From: Opitutia bacterium
GTDB lineage: Bacteria > Verrucomicrobiota > Verrucomicrobiia > Opitutales > Opitutaceae
NCBI GenBank assembly: GCA_016187925.1
Contig: JACPIS010000038.1
Location: 1-54,394, forward strand
Direction: 5' to 3'
Length of the DNA stretch: 54,394 nt
Numbering within the stretch: position 1 is the first letter of the stretch; every line of letters starts with the position of its first letter. The notes under the pieces were generated by a model. That model searched no databases, was not told the DNA's origin, and was given only the letters and a program-made list of their open reading frames with translations. The position numbers were made by a program, and so were the translations under genes. This document shows positions 33,872 to 42,174 of the stretch, piece by piece.

Positions 33872-35662
33872 TCAGGCGATGAGCGCCGGGTAGCTGCCGA
33901 CCACGCCGAGGCGCGTGGCGATGCGGCGGCGGAGCGTGACGGTGTCGAGCGGCGTCCAGCGGAGCAGCTTGCGGGCGAGGCCGAGCTGGAGCTTGAGCTC
34001 GTCACCCGTGGCCATGTGGGCGACGGCGTCGCGCGCGCGGTTCTCCATGCGCGCCACGCTGTCGTTGACCCAGATGAGGGCGAGGTCGGCGTGCACGGTG
34101 CTGGCTGCATTCCGACTGCGGGCCTTCAACGCGCGCAAAACCGCGCTCTCGCCGAGGAAGATGTCGATGGTGATGTCGCTGAGCACCGCGAGCACCTCCT
34201 GTTCGTGGATGAGCTTGTCGCCGAACTTCTGATGCGCCCCGCCGAAGAGCAGCAGCGTCGCCTTCTTCGCGCGGGCCAGCAGCGCCAGCGCCCCGGCGAG
34301 GTCGTCGCCGGATTTCTCGGCCTCGGGCATCTTTTGCGCGTCGGCAAAGGCCGCCATGGCTGCCGCCATGAGCGCGAGTTTTCCCTTCGCGGCGCGGCGC
34401 AGGAGATTCGTCGGGATGAAGAGGCGGTTGATCTCGTTTGTGCCCTCGAAAATGCGGTTGATGCGCGCGTCGCGCGTGCCGCGGGCGGGAGAGAACTCCT
34501 CCGTGAAACCGTAACCGCCGTGGATCTGCAGCGCCTCGTCGGCCACGAAGGTCAGGATCTCGCTGCCCGCGACCTTGACCGCCGAGCATTCGAGCGCGAA
34601 TTCCTCGATGGCGCGGAAGAAACCGGGCTTGATCGTGTGCACGAGCTCGCCGGTGGCCTTGACCTGGTCCATCTGGCTGGCGGTGCGGTAGAGCGCGCTC
34701 TCGATCGCGTAGAGGCGCGCGGCCATCTCGCCGAGTTTGTGCTGGATCATGCCGAACGACGCGATGGGCTTGCCGAACTGCTGGCGCTCGGCCGCGTATT
34801 TGACGGCGGTGCGCAGCATGTCCTTGGCCGCGCCCATGGTGCCGCCGCCGAGGCTGAAGCGGCCGAGATTGAGGATGTTGAAGGCGATGTAGGCGCCCTT
34901 GCCGACCTCGCCGAGGACGTTCTCGACCGGCACCTTCGCGTCCTCGAGGATCACGCGGCGCGTGGACGAAGTCTTGAGACCGAGCTTGAGCTCCTCGCGG
35001 CCGGTGGAGACGCCCGGGAAGGTCTTTTCGACGATAAAGGCCGTGACGTGCTCGCCGTCGACCTTGGCGAAGATGATGAACACGTCCGCCCATGCGGCGT
35101 TGGTGATCCACATTTTGGCGCCATTGAGCACGTAGTGGGTCTTGTCGGCGGAGAGCACGGCCTTGGTCTTCATGCCGAGCGCATCGGAGCCGGAGCCCGC
35201 CTCGCTCAGGCAGTAGGCGGCCATCCACTCGCCGGTCGCGAGCTTCGGGAGGTATTTCGCCTTCTGCGCGTCGTTGCCGAAAAACGTGATCGGCCCCGTG
35301 CCGATGCCGCTGTGCGCGCCGCACGTGATGCCGAAACCGGCCAGGCGGCTGAGCTGCTCGGCGACACCGAGGGACGCGACCTTGCCGAGGCCGAGACCAC
35401 CGTGCTCCTCGGGAACCTCGAGGCTGAGCAGGCCGAGCTCGGCGGCCTGGTGGAAAACTTTCTGCGCGAGGCCCTCTTCGCGGTGCTCGAGCGCGTCGAG
35501 GCGCGGGAAGACCTCCTTGTCCATGAACTTTTCGGCCGTCGCGGCCATCTCGCGCTCGTCGCTCGAAAGATCCTCGGGGGTGAAAACGAGCTCGGGTTTG
35601 GTTTCGTTGAAGAGAAAGCTGCCACCGGTCAGGTGCGCGGGGAGTTCTTTATGCTCGGACAT
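33872..35662 (-). CDS. Acyl-CoA dehydrogenase, long-chain (VLCAD/ACAD9-like)
   Basis: A 596-residue flavoprotein, longer than the usual 380-400 because of a helical C-terminal domain (about residues 430-596), as in the very-long-chain and ACAD9 type. YCLSEAGSGSDALGMKT, KMWITNAAWADVFIIFAK, GRFSLGGGTMGAAKDML and HGGYGFTEEF are family motifs; the catalytic Glu is in IFEGTNEINRLFIP. It introduces the trans-2 double bond into acyl-CoA and passes electrons to ETF. It is the last gene of the minus-strand operon. Confidence 0.94.
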   Translation of the reverse strand: MSEHKELPAHLTGGSFLFNETKPELVFTPEDLSSDEREMAATAEKFMDKEVFPRLDALEHREEGLAQKVFHQAAELGLLSLEVPEEHGGLGLGKVASLGVAEQLSRLAGFGITCGAHSGIGTGPITFFGNDAQKAKYLPKLATGEWMAAYCLSEAGSGSDALGMKTKAVLSADKTHYVLNGAKMWITNAAWADVFIIFAKVDGEHVTAFIVEKTFPGVSTGREELKLGLKTSSTRRVILEDAKVPVENVLGEVGKGAYIAFNILNLGRFSLGGGTMGAAKDMLRTAVKYAAERQQFGKPIASFGMIQHKLGEMAARLYAIESALYRTASQMDQVKATGELVHTIKPGFFRAIEEFALECSAVKVAGSEILTFVADEALQIHGGYGFTEEFSPARGTRDARINRIFEGTNEINRLFIPTNLLRRAAKGKLALMAAAMAAFADAQKMPEAEKSGDDLAGALALLARAKKATLLLFGGAHQKFGDKLIHEQEVLAVLSDITIDIFLGESAVLRALKARSRNAASTVHADLALIWVNDSVARMENRARDAVAHMATGDELKLQLGLARKLLRWTPLDTVTLRRRIATRLGVVGSYPALIA

Positions 35663-35706
35663 GGGGACTGGGGTTGAATTTTTCGGGGTGCGCCCAGGCG
35701 GGCGGT

Positions 35707-36498
35707 TTAGAGGCCGAGCCTCTCGGCGAGGAGCTCGGCGAGGTCGAGGACGCGGGCTTCGGCGCCATGGGCGGCGACGCCATCGGTCATCATCGTGAGG
35801 CAGAAGGGGCAGCCGGTGGCGACGGTGGTCGCGCCGGTGGCGAGGGCTTCCTGGGCGCGGCCGGTCGAGACGCGCTGCTTGGGGTCCTCTTCCATCCACA
35901 TGCGGCCGCCGCCCGCGCCGCAGCACGAAGTGCCTGCGCGGTTGCGTTTCATTTCGCAGAGGGATTGGCCGCCGAGTGCGGTCTGGAGCACCTCGCGCGG
36001 CTGGTCGTGAATGCCGTTCACACGCGCAAGGTAGCACGGGTCGTGGTAAGTCACCGCTCCACCCTGAGCGGCGCCCGCGCCGGCCATAGCGGGCAGCCGG
36101 CCGGCCTTGATCAGATCGGCGAGCAGCTGACTGTGATGCACGACTTCGTAGTACCCGCCGAACTGCGAGTAATCCTTCAGCAGCGCATTCACGCAATGCG
36201 GGCAATGCGCGACGATGCGCTTCACGTTGTATTTCGCGAGCGTGGCGATGTTGGCGGTGGCCAGTTCCTGGAAGAGAAATTCGTCGCCCAGCCGGCGGGC
36301 GGAGTCGCCGGTGCACTTCTCTTCCTTACCGAGGATGGCGAAATTGACCTTGGCGTGCCGCAGCAGCTTGACCATCGCGCGGGCGACGCGCTGGGCGCGG
36401 CGATCGTAGGAGGCGGCACAGCCGACCCAATAGAGGATTTCGAACGCCGGATTCTCCTGGCAAGTGGGGGCGGCGGGCAGCTCGGGTGTCGTGCTCAT
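35707..36498 (-). CDS. Heterodisulfide reductase-like CCG-domain protein, C-terminal half of a split ETF:quinone oxidoreductase
   Basis: A 263-residue protein with two cysteine-rich CCG domains: EEKCTGDSARRLG with HCPHCVNALL, and HDPCYLARVNGI with SCCGAGGGRMW and TGCPFCLTMM. These domains bind an iron-sulfur cluster, as in HdrB/GlpC-type subunits. The preceding gene, 1 bp upstream, encodes the membrane and ferredoxin parts. In many bacteria the two are one polypeptide that oxidises reduced ETF and reduces menaquinone; here it is split. Confidence 0.9.
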   Translation of the reverse strand: MSTTPELPAAPTCQENPAFEILYWVGCAASYDRRAQRVARAMVKLLRHAKVNFAILGKEEKCTGDSARRLGDEFLFQELATANIATLAKYNVKRIVAHCPHCVNALLKDYSQFGGYYEVVHHSQLLADLIKAGRLPAMAGAGAAQGGAVTYHDPCYLARVNGIHDQPREVLQTALGGQSLCEMKRNRAGTSCCGAGGGRMWMEEDPKQRVSTGRAQEALATGATTVATGCPFCLTMMTDGVAAHGAEARVLDLAELLAERLGL

Positions 36499-36499
36499 G

Positions 36500-37795
36500 T
36501 CAGGATTTCGGGGTCAGGGCTTCGGTCCAGTTGGTCCGCTCGGCGGCGGGCAGGCCCCAAGGGTTGCCGTTCGATTGCATGCGGCGGAGCGCAGTGGCGG
36601 CCGTGCCGCTCAAGCCGCCCTCGGCCACGAGATGGCGGCGCAGGCCGATGATGAAGCCGAGCTGGTCGATGCGGACCGGGCAGACGTTCACACACGCGCT
36701 GCACGCCGTGCAGCTCCAGAGCGTCTCGGCGGCGATGGTCGCCTCGTGCAGCGCGGGCACCTCGGTCTTGCCCGCGGCAACGGCCGCCGCGGTCGCCTCC
36801 ATCAGGCCCTTGAGATCCTGCACGACGCGCTTGGGTGAAAGCGGTTTGGCGGTGGCGAAGGCCGGGCAGGCCTCCTCGCAGCGCCCGCACTCCATGCACG
36901 CGTCGAGGCTGAGCAGCTGTTGCCGTGAAAAGTGCCGGATGTCGCTCGGGCCGACGCGCTCGGTCTGCTCAACCTCTTCCATCGTCACCGGTGTCAGCCG
37001 CCCGAGGCTGGGCTGCGCGAGGAAGATGTTCAGCGGCCCCGCGATGAAGTGGAACAGCCGCGTGAACGGGATCGACGCGATGAACCCGAAGACAAGGAAC
37101 GAGTGGACCCACCAGAGCGCGAAATGCGCGCTGCGCGCCTCGGCGACCGAGAATCCGTCCAGCACTCCGGCCAGCCAGAGTCCGACGGGCGAGCAATGCG
37201 CGCCGATGCCGGTCGGCTGCTGCCAGAGGATGCGCAGCGCTTCCACCAGGTAGCCGGTCACGCCGATGGCGAGGAAAGACAGCAGCACATACCAATCGGT
37301 GGCGCGATGGCCCAGCGCGGCGGGTTTGCGCAGCCGGCGCCAGCAGAAGAAGATTGTGCCGAGCAGGAACAGTAGACCCAGCACATCGAGTGTGTATTCG
37401 TAGACGATGTAGTAGGTGCCGCGGTGGAACTTCAGCGCCGACGAGATGTGCGAGAGAATGTTGTCCGCCTCGAGCAGCGTGGTGCCGGCCAGCAGCACCA
37501 TGAAACCAAGATAGAGGCTGACATGCGCAACTGTGCCGAAACCGTGGCCGCGCACACGCTGCTGCGCGCCCGCGTCAACGACGACGCGCTGCGCACCCGG
37601 CCGGACCTTGCGCCAGATCTCGGCCAGGTTGCCGGTGATCAGCTCGCGCACATGGATGGGCGTGCCGAGCCGCCAGAGTTTCCAGCGGCGCCACACGCCC
37701 CAGGCGAAAATCCCCATCGCCACCAACGCCAGCCCGTAGAAGGCGAGCTGCGACGAGAAGGGGATGTTCCCGAAAGTCTCGCGGGTCGGGGTCAC
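36500..37795 (-). CDS. Membrane iron-sulfur ETF:quinone oxidoreductase, N-terminal half
   Basis: A 431-residue protein with five to six hydrophobic segments (LAFYGLALVAMGIFAWG, VSLYLGFMVLLAGTTLLE, YVLLSFLAIGVTGYLVEAL) of the NarI-like cytochrome b type, followed by two ferredoxin-type motifs (CMECGRCEEACP, CTACSACVNVCP). With the CCG protein downstream it should take electrons from ETF to the quinone pool. The GTG start (37795) overlaps the etfA stop (GTGA), which supports coupled translation with its electron donor. Confidence 0.92.
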   Translation of the reverse strand: MTPTRETFGNIPFSSQLAFYGLALVAMGIFAWGVWRRWKLWRLGTPIHVRELITGNLAEIWRKVRPGAQRVVVDAGAQQRVRGHGFGTVAHVSLYLGFMVLLAGTTLLEADNILSHISSALKFHRGTYYIVYEYTLDVLGLLFLLGTIFFCWRRLRKPAALGHRATDWYVLLSFLAIGVTGYLVEALRILWQQPTGIGAHCSPVGLWLAGVLDGFSVAEARSAHFALWWVHSFLVFGFIASIPFTRLFHFIAGPLNIFLAQPSLGRLTPVTMEEVEQTERVGPSDIRHFSRQQLLSLDACMECGRCEEACPAFATAKPLSPKRVVQDLKGLMEATAAAVAAGKTEVPALHEATIAAETLWSCTACSACVNVCPVRIDQLGFIIGLRRHLVAEGGLSGTAATALRRMQSNGNPWGLPAAERTNWTEALTPKS

Positions 37796-38763
37796 TTTTT
37801 CAGCTTTTGAATCAGCTCGGGCACGGCCTCGTAGACGTCGGCCACGAGACCATAGTCGGCGACCTCGAAGATCGGCGCTTCGGCGTCCTTGTTGATGGCG
37901 GCGATGACCTTCGTGTCCTTCATGCCGGCCACGTGCTGGATGGCGCCGGAGATGCCGATCGCGAGGTAAAGGTCGGGTGCCACGATCTTGCCCGTCTGGC
38001 CGATCTGCAGGGAGTTCGCCGTGATGCCGGAGTCGACCAGCGCGCGCGACGAACCGACGGCGGCGCCGAGCGTGTCCGCCAAGCCGCCGACGAGGCGCTC
38101 GAAGTCCTCGGAATTCTTCAGCGCGCGGCCGCCCGAAACAATGATGCGCGCCTCGGTGGCGTCGGGGCGGGCGCTGGCCTTGGTCTCGCGGCTGATGAAC
38201 GTCGCGAAGCGCGGCAGGCGGGCGGCGTCCACGGCAACCGCCTCGATCGGCGAGGGCGCGGCCGTCGGCGCGGGCGCGGCGAAGGCCGAGCTGCGCACGG
38301 CGACGAACTTCAGCGCGCCGTCCAGCTGCACGGTGGCGATCACATTGCCCGCAAACATCACGCGGCGGAAGGTGGGCTCGCTGCCCGCGGCGTCCACGCC
38401 GACGACATCGCTCAACATGCCGGCGTCGAGCAGCGCCGCGGCGCGCGGCAGGACGTCCTTGCTGAACGTCGAGGTGGCGCCGACCACGAGCGTGGCGGAG
38501 CGGGCCTTGGCGGTGTCGGCGATGACCTGCGCGTAGCGGTCGGCCAGCGGGTGGGCCAGCTCGGGATGGTCGGCCGTGAGCACGGTAGCCGCGCCCGCCC
38601 GGCGGACCGCCTCGGCGGCGGCAGCGAGGCCGGAGCCGAGCAGGAGGATGTCGAACGATCCTCCGCCGGCGGCGCAAACCTGTTGGGCGAAGCCGGCCGC
38701 GGCGAAGCTCGCGAGTTTCAACTGACCGTTGTCGTGCTCGGCGATGACGAGAATATGCTGCAT
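37792..38763 (-). CDS. etfA: Electron transfer flavoprotein alpha subunit
   Basis: A 323-residue EtfA. The N-terminal domain begins [19 protein letters not shown], and the C-terminal FAD-binding domain has [64 protein letters not shown] and IAINKD-type sequence. It carries FAD and docks with acyl-CoA dehydrogenases. Its stop overlaps the GTG of the membrane oxidoreductase gene. The beta subunit is encoded 8 kb away on the other strand. Confidence 0.95.
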   Translation of the reverse strand: MQHILVIAEHDNGQLKLASFAAAGFAQQVCAAGGGSFDILLLGSGLAAAAEAVRRAGAATVLTADHPELAHPLADRYAQVIADTAKARSATLVVGATSTFSKDVLPRAAALLDAGMLSDVVGVDAAGSEPTFRRVMFAGNVIATVQLDGALKFVAVRSSAFAAPAPTAAPSPIEAVAVDAARLPRFATFISRETKASARPDATEARIIVSGGRALKNSEDFERLVGGLADTLGAAVGSSRALVDSGITANSLQIGQTGKIVAPDLYLAIGISGAIQHVAGMKDTKVIAAINKDAEAPIFEVADYGLVADVYEAVPELIQKLKK

Positions 38764-38773
38764 GGGGTTGGGG

Positions 38774-40876
38774 CTAACTATTGGGGTAGAATTTCGCGTG
38801 AGTGCGAGCCATCTCGCGCAAGCGCGCACACGGCTCGAAATAAGACGCTACTCCAACCTGCAGTTTTTCCAAGCGCTGCACAATCTCAGACGTGCCCAAG
38901 GTGTCGGCGTAACGTAACGGGCCGCCGCGGAAGGGCGCCCAGCCCGTGCCGAAAATCATGCCGAAATCCACGTCCTCCGGCGCGCCGACAACGCCCTCCT
39001 CGAGGCAGCGGGCGGCCTCGTTGACCATGACGAGCACCAGGCGGTCCCGCAGCGTGGCGTCGTCCTGGGTCCGGCCCTGACCGGCGGCCTGGGCGAAGGC
39101 AAGCTCGGGATTCGGCTCCTCCTTGGCGCCCTTCTTGTCGCCGAAGTTGTAGAACCCACGGCCGGATTTTTTGCCCAGCCAGCCCTTGGTCATGATCTGC
39201 ACCAACGTGTCGTTGATCGGCACCGGTTTGGGGAGACGGTTCTGCAAGTCGACGGCGACGTGCTGGGCCACATCGAGGCCGACCTCGTCCGTCAGCCGCA
39301 GCGGCCCCATCGGCATGCCGAAATCCAGCATCACCTGGTCGATGCGCCGCACGTCGCAGCCTTCGTTGAAGAGCCGGACCGACTCGACCATGTAGGGCAG
39401 CAGGATGCGGTTCACGAGGAAGCCGGGGCTGTCCTTCACCAGCACGGGCAGCTTGCCGAGCGACTTCACAAACGTGACCGCCGTGTCGAGCGCGGCCGGC
39501 GCGGTGCGCGGCCCGCGGACGATTTCAACCAGCTGCATCCGGTGCACCGGGTTGAAAAAATGGATGCCGACCACGCGCCCAGGATCGGCGAGGCCGCCGG
39601 CGATGGCGTCGATGGAAAGCGCCGAGGTGTTCGTCGCCAGCACGGTGTGCGGACCGCAACGCGCCTCGAGCTGTCGGAAGATTTTCTGCTTCAGCTCGAG
39701 CTTCTCGACCGCGGCCTCGATCACGAGATCCACGTTCGCCAACGGCACGTCGGTGTGCGCCGGCGTGATGCGCTCCAGCCCGGCGCGCGCCTCGACCTCG
39801 GTGAATACCCGGCGCTTGGCCGCGTCGCGGTAAATCTTGCCCGCCGCAGCGAGGCCCTTGGCCAGCGCGTCGGGCGACACGTCCTTGAGCAAGACCGGGT
39901 AGCCGCGCGCGCTGACCCACTGAGCGATGCCGGCACCCATCACGCCGGCGCCGATCACCGCGGTGTGTCGCACCGTCCGGCCCATGCCGTCCGCGTCGGG
40001 CGCCTTCAGTTTCTTGGCGCGCTCCTGCAGGAAGAAAATGCTCATCAGGCTGCGGCAGGCGTCCGTCTTGACCAGCTCAAGGAACGCCGCGCGCTCCAGT
40101 GCCAGCCCGGCTTCGAGCGGCCCGCCGAGCGCAGCCGCGCAGACCTCCAGCGCCTTGAGCGGCGCCGGGTAATGCCCGTGCGTCTTGGCCATGACGCCCT
40201 GCCGCGCCTTCCTGATCACGAGCGGGCGCAGCAGCGCGGAGTTCAGCAAGCCCGAGGGCGACGGCGTCGGGCGCTTGCCCTGCGCGAGCTGTTTCTTCGC
40301 CGCTGCGAGCAGGTATTCGGGATGCGCGATGTCGTCGAACAGGCCCTGCTTTTGCGCGGGCTGCGCCGCGAGCTGCCTGCCCGCGAGAATGATGGCGAGC
40401 GCCGCGGGCAGGCCGATGAGGCGCGGCAGCCGCACGGAGCCGCCCCACGCGGGCAAAATCCCCAGCTGGGTCTCGGGCAGGCCGATCTTCGTGGATTTGT
40501 CGAGCGAGCCGACACGCCAGTCGCACGCCAGCGCGAGCTCGCAACCGCCGCCGAGACACACGCCGTTGACGGCGGCGACGGAGGGAATTTTCAGGCGTTC
40601 GAGCCGCGTAAAGATGCGGTGGCCGAGGTCGACGATGGCGCCCAGCTGCTCCGGCGTGGAGCCGGCGAAGGCGTTGAGATCGGCGCCGGCGATGAAGATC
40701 TTCGGCTTGGCGCTGATGATCACCACGCCCTTCAGGTCGGTACGCGCCTCGAGCGTGGCGAGGTGGGCGTCGAGCTCGTGCAGCGTGGCAACGTCGAAGA
40801 CGTTTGCCGAGGAGTTCTGCCGGTCGAGGGTCAGCAACGCGACGCCATCGGAACCGAAGGAGAGCGCGATGTTCAT
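38774..40876 (-). CDS. fadJ: Fused enoyl-CoA hydratase / 3-hydroxyacyl-CoA dehydrogenase (FadJ/FadB-type)
   Basis: A 700-residue two-part enzyme of beta-oxidation. Residues 1-190 form the crotonase domain (FIAGADLNAF, NGVCLGGGCELALACD with the oxyanion Gly). From about residue 310 is the NAD-binding dehydrogenase (VIGAGVMGAGIAQW, then VGIHFFNPVHRMQLVEIV with the catalytic His, and VKDSPGFLVNRIL). It hydrates trans-2-enoyl-CoA and oxidises the product. I chose ATG 40876, where the crotonase domain begins. It follows the thiolase gene. Confidence 0.95.
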   Translation of the reverse strand: MNIALSFGSDGVALLTLDRQNSSANVFDVATLHELDAHLATLEARTDLKGVVIISAKPKIFIAGADLNAFAGSTPEQLGAIVDLGHRIFTRLERLKIPSVAAVNGVCLGGGCELALACDWRVGSLDKSTKIGLPETQLGILPAWGGSVRLPRLIGLPAALAIILAGRQLAAQPAQKQGLFDDIAHPEYLLAAAKKQLAQGKRPTPSPSGLLNSALLRPLVIRKARQGVMAKTHGHYPAPLKALEVCAAALGGPLEAGLALERAAFLELVKTDACRSLMSIFFLQERAKKLKAPDADGMGRTVRHTAVIGAGVMGAGIAQWVSARGYPVLLKDVSPDALAKGLAAAGKIYRDAAKRRVFTEVEARAGLERITPAHTDVPLANVDLVIEAAVEKLELKQKIFRQLEARCGPHTVLATNTSALSIDAIAGGLADPGRVVGIHFFNPVHRMQLVEIVRGPRTAPAALDTAVTFVKSLGKLPVLVKDSPGFLVNRILLPYMVESVRLFNEGCDVRRIDQVMLDFGMPMGPLRLTDEVGLDVAQHVAVDLQNRLPKPVPINDTLVQIMTKGWLGKKSGRGFYNFGDKKGAKEEPNPELAFAQAAGQGRTQDDATLRDRLVLVMVNEAARCLEEGVVGAPEDVDFGMIFGTGWAPFRGGPLRYADTLGTSEIVQRLEKLQVGVASYFEPCARLREMARTHAKFYPNS

Positions 40877-40887
40877 GGCCGCGCGGG

Positions 40888-42174
40888 TCAGACGGCTTCG
40901 AGCCAGAGCGCGCCGCCCTGGCCGCCACCGATGCAGAGCGACACGACCGCGCGCCTGCCGCCGCGGCGCCGCAGCTCGCGGAGCGCGGTGAGCACGAGAC
41001 GGGCGCCGGAGGCGCCGACCGGATGACCGAGCGCGACCGCCCCGCCGTTGACGTTGAGCTTTTCCGCCGGGATCTCGCCCAGCGCAGTGTCGCGCCCCAG
41101 GTGTTTTTGCGCAAACTCCGCCGACGCGGACGCGGCGCAGCAGGCCATGACCTGCGCGGCGAAGGCCTCGTTGATCTCGATCAGGTCGGCGTCGGAAATC
41201 TTCAGCCCGGTGAGCTTCTCCGCCTTGGCGAGAGCGTAGACCGGGCCGAGGCCCATCCGCGCGGGCTCGCAGCCGGCGTAGGCGAAGCCAACGAGTTTGC
41301 CGATCGGCGTCAGGCCGGTGCGTTTGAGGCCGGCCTCGGTCATGACGATGAGCGCCGCGGCACCGTCGGTGACCTGCGAGGAATTGCCGGCGGTGACAGT
41401 GCCACCGCGTTTTTCGAAGGCTGGCTTGAGCTTCGCGAGCGCCTCCATCGTCTGGCCGTCGCGGATGCCGTTGTCGGCCGTGACCGCCGCCGCGTCCTTG
41501 CCGCACGGATAGACGGGCGTGATCTCCTCGGCGAACTTGGCGCGCGCGGCCTCGGCCTGGTGGTGCGAGCGCAGGGAAAACTCGTCTTGCGCCTCGCGCG
41601 AAAGCCGCCAGTCGCGGGCGAGCAGCTCGGCGGTCTGGCCCATGCCGAGCCCGCAGACCGGATCGGTCAGGCCGAGCATGAGGGCGATCTTCGGCTTGAG
41701 CAGGTCGGCCGGGCGGAAGGCGAGCAGCGCGCCGAGCTTCTGGCCGGCGGTCTTCGCCTTGGCGAGCGCCGCGAATTTTTTGACGGCCCGCTCGTTGTAG
41801 ATGAGCGGGTAGTTGGTCATGCTCTCGGCACCGCCGACGAGGAAGATGTCCCCGCGGCCGTTGGCCGCCTGGTCGGACGCCTGGGTGATCGCCTCGAAGC
41901 CCGACGCGCAGTTGCGCGAGACGGTGATGGCCGGCACGGATTCGGGCACGCCGGCGCGCAGCGCGATGACGCGGCCGACATTGGCCGCGTCGACGGGGTT
42001 GCCCACGCAGCCGAAGACGACCTCGTCGATCAGCGCGGGGTCGAGGCCGGTGCGCGCGAGCACGGCGGCGGCGGCGGTGCGACCGAGATCGGCCGCGTCG
42101 GCCGCCGCGAGCGTGGTGCCCATGCGGGCAAACGGCGTGCGCACGCCGTCGACGATGTAGAGCGGTTCCTTCAT
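40888..42174 (-). CDS. fadI: Acetyl-CoA C-acyltransferase (thiolase)
   Basis: A 428-residue thiolase that cleaves 3-ketoacyl-CoA with CoA to acetyl-CoA and a shortened acyl-CoA. The nucleophile is Cys89 (SRNCASG), the His sites are NEAFAAQ and GHPVGASGAR, and the second Cys is in SLCIGGGQG. The length and layout fit the FadI branch that partners FadJ. Its ATG overlaps the stop of the ligase gene (ATGA). Confidence 0.94.
   Translation of the reverse strand: MKEPLYIVDGVRTPFARMGTTLAAADAADLGRTAAAAVLARTGLDPALIDEVVFGCVGNPVDAANVGRVIALRAGVPESVPAITVSRNCASGFEAITQASDQAANGRGDIFLVGGAESMTNYPLIYNERAVKKFAALAKAKTAGQKLGALLAFRPADLLKPKIALMLGLTDPVCGLGMGQTAELLARDWRLSREAQDEFSLRSHHQAEAARAKFAEEITPVYPCGKDAAAVTADNGIRDGQTMEALAKLKPAFEKRGGTVTAGNSSQVTDGAAALIVMTEAGLKRTGLTPIGKLVGFAYAGCEPARMGLGPVYALAKAEKLTGLKISDADLIEINEAFAAQVMACCAASASAEFAQKHLGRDTALGEIPAEKLNVNGGAVALGHPVGASGARLVLTALRELRRRGGRRAVVSLCIGGGQGGALWLEAV

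Noticed and set aside
34016-35677. A 553-residue frame opposite the long-chain acyl-CoA dehydrogenase
   Set aside because: Shadow of the real gene; no family motifs.
35663-36316. N-terminal extension of the acyl-CoA dehydrogenase frame up to 36316
   Set aside because: The extension is Arg/Pro-rich shadow sequence across the CCG-domain gene; the enzyme begins at ATG 35662.
40877-41506. Extension of the FadJ-type frame into the thiolase gene
   Set aside because: Family similarity begins at ATG 40876; the upstream part overlaps the thiolase in another frame.
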